Source: Trametes villosa (taxonomy: Eukaryota; Basidiomycota; Agaricomycetes; Polyporales; Polyporaceae). From it: a stretch of DNA of 64,000 nucleotides. Below, piece by piece: positions 59,045 to 64,000 of the stretch. Position numbers and translations under genes: made by a program. Below the pieces are notes generated by a model. The model was not told the origin of the DNA. It made no database searches and saw nothing but the letters and a program-made list of their open reading frames with translations. The DNA is taken from positions 248,001-312,000 of the forward strand of contig PUDQ02000056.1 in NCBI GenBank assembly GCA_002964805.2, given 5' to 3'. Each line of letters starts with the position of its first letter. The stretch's first letter is position 1.

Positions 59045-59794
59045 ACCAGCCAGGAAGAACGTGAACAACAGCAAAAGAGAGCGGAAGAAAGAAAGAATAG
59101 CCTCGAGGTGGCGCAGCGGAGCGTCTTCTATGACACCGGTTGGCGAGGGCGGAACGGAACGCCTACAACAGCCGAAATGAAGCCCGACGCTGCTAGGAAC
59201 CGCGGCGTCGGCAGCCAAATGCACCCAGACCAGGATAGAGTCACTACACAGTCAAGAGCACAGAGAGCAGATGAGAGGCGGTGCGGAAGGAGGAGGCGAC
59301 TCGAGCAGGCTGACTCCGTAACTTTTAGACATCTCGGTCGCGCAAACTCTCACATGCAGACGGTGCAGATGTCGGTGATAGGCCATCAGAATCAGCAGAA
59401 GAAGAGCACAAAGTTCAGGACGGACGCTGAGAACGCGGACGAGCGCAAAAGACAAGCAAGATGACATGCATGACTGTAGCTACGACGCGTGATGGGGATC
59501 ATCCTGCGGACAGATGTCCGTCGCGGACCTCGAACGACGCTCCGCACATCGCCGGAGACATCGGGACGATGTCTTCAAAACCTTGGACGGACATTCGACA
59601 CACAGCGCAGACATGGGAAGTCAGCAGACGGCCGCAAATATATAGATAAGTTACATGACATGGCAGGCTTGGGAGTCCCGCAGGCATTGCTGCCAAGTAG
59701 CGGTGTCCGCGCCCATATACCGTACAGCCCGTGATGAAAAATTCATAGAGAAGCAGCCCATGCAGGCGCAGGTGATGAGCCACACTCGTAGCCT
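59045..59794. other. Intergenic, no gene recognised
   Basis: 750 bases between the start of the Ser/Pro-rich gene and the end of the small membrane-protein gene. No motif seen. Confidence 0.4.
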
Positions 59795-60397
59795 TTACTT
59801 CTCGCTATGCACCCGTCGGATTCGCGTTTTGTTCTTCTCGTTGAGGGAGGCCTCCCGCTCGAGCTGCCCGTTCGTAGGTTCTTGGCCTGCTTGGTTGCCT
59901 CCGGAGGACGCCTTCATCGCTTTGATGAACCCACTGGGAATCAAACGAACATGTGTGTGCATGAGCGTCTGTGGGACGTCGCAGCGAATGACAAACTGAC
60001 CGCTGAGTAGCATCAAGATAATCTTCGCGGTCATACCGCTTGTTTGTCTTGACGGAGACGCCACGTTTCGAGACATCCACGCCCTTGGTTTTCAGCCTGG
60101 AGATGAACGTGTGAGGGTCGTTCGCGGGAACTCCCGAGTATAACGCACGAATCCTTCGCGGAGTCCACCGCACTGGAGATAGCCTGAGACACAAGAAATC
60201 CCCCGTATGCCAGGCCAGCAATGAGAGTGATAGTCTACAGAGAAAAGAAGCAGGTCTTAGCATCCGAGTGACAAGTACATTACAAGTATGACCACTCACA
60301 ATCACGAGGGAAAGGTAGTCAAACCTGGAAGATGTGCGCTGTCGTAAGCCACCCCGGCAGAAATATGCCAACGATACGAAACTCACCAGTTTGCCAT
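59795..60397 (-). CDS. Small single-pass membrane protein, 118 aa
   Basis: Five short exons (60387-60397, 60300-60324, 60149-60234, 60001-60096, 59795-59933) give 118 aa with every phase consistent. ATG is followed by ANW, then a TM helix (DYLSLVITITLIAGLAYGGF). A conserved-looking cytosolic part follows: KTKGVDVSKRGVSVKTNKR, then YDREDYLDATQRGFIKAMKA. A charged Lys/Arg tail ends the protein. The first exon has only 11 bases. The basic, aromatic-poor stretch after the helix suggests a membrane anchor with a nucleic-acid or protein partner, but no family is recognised with certainty. Because the exons are so small, long single frames in this region are misleading. Confidence 0.78.
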
Positions 60398-60756
60398 ATC
60401 TTGCGATGTTCAAGTACGATCCGATGGTTTTACCGTACTGTCAATGTGGTCGGGGTCCAAGACAGATGCTGCATTTTCAAGCACAAGTCTCGGAGCGGAT
60501 GTACGTCACGTTTTCTCAGGCGGTGCCGGTGGTACATCCGCCGGCGCACCGCCTCCAGAATATGGCGATCGTTTGGAGTGACTCGGCATCGACACTCAAT
60601 TGCCCCTGAACGGTAGCAGTGTTTGTAACTGCTTTCTCGCCTGGTGGAAGAGGAGGCAAGGGGTTGTGGAGGGGTCGCTACGGTAGCCTTCTGCCAGTAG
60701 GGTTGAAGTCGCAAGGAATGCATTGCGTCTGGGAAACACTATTTGTGCGTTTGTGC
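60398..60756. other. Intergenic, promoter of the small membrane-protein gene
   Basis: 359 bases between the gene start and tRNA-Gly. Nothing else recognised. Confidence 0.4.
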
Positions 60757-60827
60757 GCATTCGTGGTGTAGCGGTAACATTGGGTCTTCCCATGGCCTAG
60801 CTCCGGGTTCGACTCCCGGCGGATGCA
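60757..60827 (+). tRNA. tRNA-Gly(CCC)
   Basis: A 71-base cloverleaf: acceptor GCATTCG/CGGATGC with an A discriminator, anticodon loop TTCCCAT (anticodon CCC) between stems GGGTC and GGCCT, and T-arm CCGGG TTCGACT CCCGG. Confidence 0.9.
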
Positions 60828-61013
60828 CTTTTTGCCCTCATGACCCTCGAAGGTCTGGCCTTTTACTGAAATGCATCGAGGATCCAGTGCACGGAGCTGT
60901 ATAAGAGTTTGAAGGGGCGGCGTAAGGGCAAATGCGTTCACATCGAATATCTTGCGCACCTCATATCTTCATGCGGGCGGGTCCCCAGTGTATGGAAGGG
61001 ACGCGAACGGGAG

Positions 61014-61085
61014 TCCGATATGGTGTAACGGCTAACATTGCCGCCTTTCACGCGGCAGCTCGGGGTTCGATTCCCCGTATCGGAG
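61014..61085 (+). tRNA. tRNA-Glu(TTC)
   Basis: A 72-base cloverleaf: acceptor TCCGATA/TATCGGA with a G discriminator, anticodon stem GCCGC/GCGGC, loop CTTTCAC (anticodon TTC) and T-arm CGGGG TTCGATT CCCCG. It is almost the yeast tRNA-Glu sequence at both ends. Confidence 0.96.
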
Positions 61086-61331
61086 AAGAGTTTTGTCCTG
61101 GAGTTCCATGTCATACGGTCGTGCATATGTAAGTATCTTCCGAACGAATGATGTTGGTCCACATGTAGATTCCATCGCGAATTGTCGAAGCCCTTCGTTC
61201 GCAGGTGACATCCCCGTGTGGTTTTCGCTCACACCAGTGTATTCAGCTCATTCTGACAGCCGCCCTGAGCTTACTTACTACGCAGAGCAATAGAACGACA
61301 GCAAAAAGATGTTCTTCGTTTACTTCTTCAG

Positions 61332-61404
61332 TGCCAGGAGCGTGGATTGAACACGCGACCTCCAGAACTTCAGTCTGTTGCTCTCCCAGCTGAGCTATCC
61401 CGGC
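61332..61404 (-). tRNA. tRNA-Phe(GAA)
   Basis: The seventh identical copy. The T-run terminator lies somewhat further downstream here (near 61305) than in the other copies. Confidence 0.97.
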
Positions 61405-62123
61405 GATGACACGACACCACCTCAACGCCTTATAATCTTTGCTGATGCAATACACGGCAAGCAGTGGCTGAAAATCGGCATCGCTTCCAATTCCTCAATC
61501 TCGACATACTGGTTCACAAACCCGGAGAAATAGAGAGGTATTCCCTAGGAGCGGGTCGCCCTAGAGCAGTGAGCGAGCCGATCTAAGCGCCTCAGGGTTA
61601 CCAGCGAGATACTCCGGCGCTCAGAGGGTGGTGAAGCTGAGTCCAAGGTTAAGTCGCCGAAGTGACCGCGGTGATAGGGTGCAGGTGTATCACCCTACTG
61701 TCTGGGTACGAAGCGGCAAGCCAGAGACCATTAGGGCCGCCGCCAGGCTCGCGCCAGAGTAACTTTAAGGGTGCGAGGGTGCGAGAAATGTGCGAGTCGC
61801 GAGCGCTTGCTGTGGCTATGATCCCGCCTCCCAGAAAGGAAGGACAAACTTGTTCGTTGTGGTGAGTAGGCGCCCATTCTCTGGCTCTCAACTCGACCAC
61901 GACCTGGCCGGACGAAGTCGCCTATTGTCCTACCCTCCACGTCTTCTGTTCTCTTTGTTCCTGAACACGTGTCTAGCCTGTAGCACCTAGCCAGGGATCG
62001 TATAGCCGAATCCGAGCCACACGCCGCCATCTTAGCCACCACTCTCGGGACTATATCTACCCGACTTCTCGCTCATGTTCGTGCACCCATCTCCTTACCC
62101 CTCTTGAATCCCCCCCCCCAGTC
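61405..62123. other. Intergenic, upstream of the third FunK1 gene
   Basis: 719 bases with the second copy of the dispersed repeat at its left end and a run of nine C just before the FunK1 start. No gene recognised. Confidence 0.4.
61462..61543 (+). repeat. Dispersed repeat, copy 2
   Basis: Partner of 49558-49640 in the same orientation. It lies 580 bases upstream of a FunK1 gene. Confidence 0.6.
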
Positions 62124-64000
62124 ATGTCTAACGATAATCCTCCTACTCCTAGAACATACGACAGCAATAACGAGAGTAGTCCGGGCAAGGCTCAAACTCT
62201 CGGCTCGGTGGATCCCGGCAAGCTCAAGGAAACCTTACCCTACGACGCGGAACTCGACAGGCAGCTCGCAGTCTGGGAGAACATGGACAAGAGTCTCCTA
62301 ACTACCCTTGAAGAGTTCGAGAAGAATATCCTGTGGCCGAAAGGCAGCGGCGACATGCCGAAGCCGTCGCGGAAGGCCATCGATATTGCGACGAAAGCAA
62401 TCGACACCCTCTTTTACCTGAAGAGCGGTAAAAGACGTCAAGATATCAGCGAGGACGCCATTGCTCGAACCATTGTATGTGTCTGGCCCTTCAACTTAAT
62501 AATCATTCTGACATTTTTTCTATAGGTCGACGGGGTCATAAACAAGATCGCCCTGCCGTCAAACCTTCGCGCGGCGCTATCCCAGTCCAAGTATCACCCA
62601 ACCGATCCGACGAAGAGCAAAGTCGACGCTGCGTTGTACCCACGAAACGTTCTCCCGACAGACGAGGCCCCGGACTGGACTCATCTGCGGCTCTTCATCG
62701 AATTCAAAAAGGGCGGAGCGGAGAACGACCCCTTTGACGACGAGAGCGACGCTCCCGAGTCATGGGCCCAAACCCGTGCAAAGGTTCGGGGTCAACTTCT
62801 CGCCTACGGGTCCAACACATTCCATTACCAGCATCGCATCGCCCTCTACTCTCTCTTCATCAACGGCGATGAGTTCCGTGCGATGCACTGGGATCGCTCT
62901 GGGCTGGTCGTGACCATGGCGACGAACTACGTTGAGGACCCGAACTCCCTGCTGCGATTCCTCGTGGCATTCGCGAACCTGTCCACGGAACGGCAAGGCA
63001 TCGACCCCACCGCGACGTTGCTCCCGAAGGACTCCGAAGAATACATGCTCATGGATACGTTGGCTCTCGAGAATCCCGCCCTCGACATGCCTTTCGGCGA
63101 GCACGACGATGTCTCTCAGTTCTTCGATCCCGACGCGGCTCCCGCTCCCGCTCCGGCTGCTTCTGCGCCCGTCGACGGTCCTGCAGCGGGTACCAGACGA
63201 AAGGCGAAGCAACATGCCCAGCTAGACGCTCAGCCCGCAGAACCTGTCTTCAAGTACGTCCGCGACGAGTTTCGGGCCTCTCTGACGTCCAACTGGCCGC
63301 GCTACAAGCTCCTAGTCGGCGTCGGCGCCGCCGCGCGAGAGTTTCTCGTTGCCAAGCCGGTGTTCGCGTCCACCTCGATGTTCGGCCGCGGGACGAGAGG
63401 CTATGTCGCATACGACGTCACGGATCACAGGTTCGTCTTCTTGAAAGACTCCTGGAGGCCGTTCTACGAGGGCGTCGAGCCCGAGGGCAACTATCTCCGA
63501 GCGATGGCGTCCAAGCCCGGCGTCAAGTTGACTGTTCCGACCGTCGTCGAGCACGGCGACGTCCTCAACCAAACCACCTTCGTCGCGGAGTACACTATGG
63601 CTCAGCAACTACGCAAGGCAGCGCCTTCCACCGCCGATACGTATTCCGGCTCCTCCCGAGGTATCAAACGACCCAGGGAAGATGAGGATCCCGAGGACCC
63701 GGAGTCCGAGGAGTGTCGGACCTTCATACACTATCGTATCGCCGTGGAAGAGGTGTGCCTCAAGATGGGTCATTTCACGAGCGGTAAGCAGCTGGTTCGC
63801 CTGATCCTGGACTGCATCATCAGTGAGTACCCGAATGACTCGTAACGCCGTGGACGAGGTATTGACGCGTGCTTCCCCAGCGCATCAAGACGCATATGTC
63901 AACTTCGATCTGCTCCACCGCGACATCAGCACTGGCAACATGCTCATCTTGCCGAAGATCCAGACGGGCCGGAGCAACAAGAAGCGTGTTGTTTGGCACG
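62124..64000 (+). CDS. FunK1-type protein kinase, cut by the window end
   Basis: Exons 62124-62474, 62526-63822 and 63881 to beyond 64000. The visible 589 residues have no internal stop. An N-terminal helical region has LTTLEEFEKNILWPKG, followed by FHYQHRIALYSLFINGDE and MHWDRSGLVV, GRGTRGYVAYDV, FVFLKDSWRPFYEG (Lys), HYRIAVEEVCLKM and LLHRDISTGNMLILPK (catalytic loop). It shares exon junctions with both minus-strand FunK1 genes: after AIART-type sequence and before the AHQDAY-like segment. The activation segment and C-lobe lie outside the window. A Pro/Ala insert (residues about 330-360) is unique to this copy. Confidence 0.9.

Noticed and set aside
1..64000. CRISPR arrays, bacterial operons, rRNA genes
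   Set aside because: No regularly spaced repeats, Shine-Dalgarno-led gene strings or rRNA sequence were seen. Introns and tRNA structure show a eukaryotic nuclear genome.

Overview
The window comes from a filamentous basidiomycete, most likely an agaricomycete. Genes are GC-rich and split by many short introns (mostly 49-70 bases, GT-AG, often with a CTGAC-type branch site). It carries families that are expanded in mushrooms: FunK1 kinases, DUF6534 membrane proteins, 7-TM proteins and an F-box/LRR protein. All exon boundaries were worked out by hand from splice signals, reading frame and protein similarity; no transcript data were available.

Layout. 0-9 kb: an F-box protein (+), a coiled-coil protein with a 21-base repeat (-) and a large protein with repeated four-cysteine modules (-), with a 552-bp hAT-like non-autonomous element just upstream of the last. 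10-21 kb: a conserved cellular block with the Cdc48 cofactor Shp1/p47 (-), an inverted pair of tRNA-Thr/tRNA-Gln genes, prefoldin subunit 5 (+), a PIN-domain protein (-), an MFS hexose transporter (+) and the SMC5/6 subunit Nse3 (-). 21-27 kb: two tandem DUF6534 genes (-). 27-33 kb: a small membrane protein (-), a YwqG/DUF1963-like protein (+), four tRNA-Phe genes, an orphan last exon and a nearly adenine-free tract. 33-38 kb: two tandem paralogous 7-TM genes (-). 39.7-43 kb: a secreted protein with a NucA/NucB nuclease domain (-). 44-45 kb: a decayed tyrosine-recombinase element. 46-48 kb: a WOPR (Gti1/Pac2) transcription factor with an unusually long intron (+). 49.8-56 kb: two FunK1 kinases (-), one broken and one intact. 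57-60.4 kb: a Ser/Pro-rich protein and a 118-aa membrane protein (-). 60.7-61.4 kb: tRNA-Gly, tRNA-Glu and tRNA-Phe. 62.1 kb to the end: a third FunK1 kinase, cut by the window edge (+).

Thirteen tRNA genes are present. Seven are identical copies of tRNA-Phe(GAA), scattered on both strands. Conserved cellular genes sit in two blocks (10-21 kb and 57-61 kb). Between them lies a stretch rich in duplicated, fungus-specific and decayed genes. The strongest candidates for something undescribed are the multi-module cysteine protein at 5.1-8.9 kb, the tRNA-Phe dispersal with tRNA-linked gene breakage, and the possible intronization of a broken FunK1 gene.
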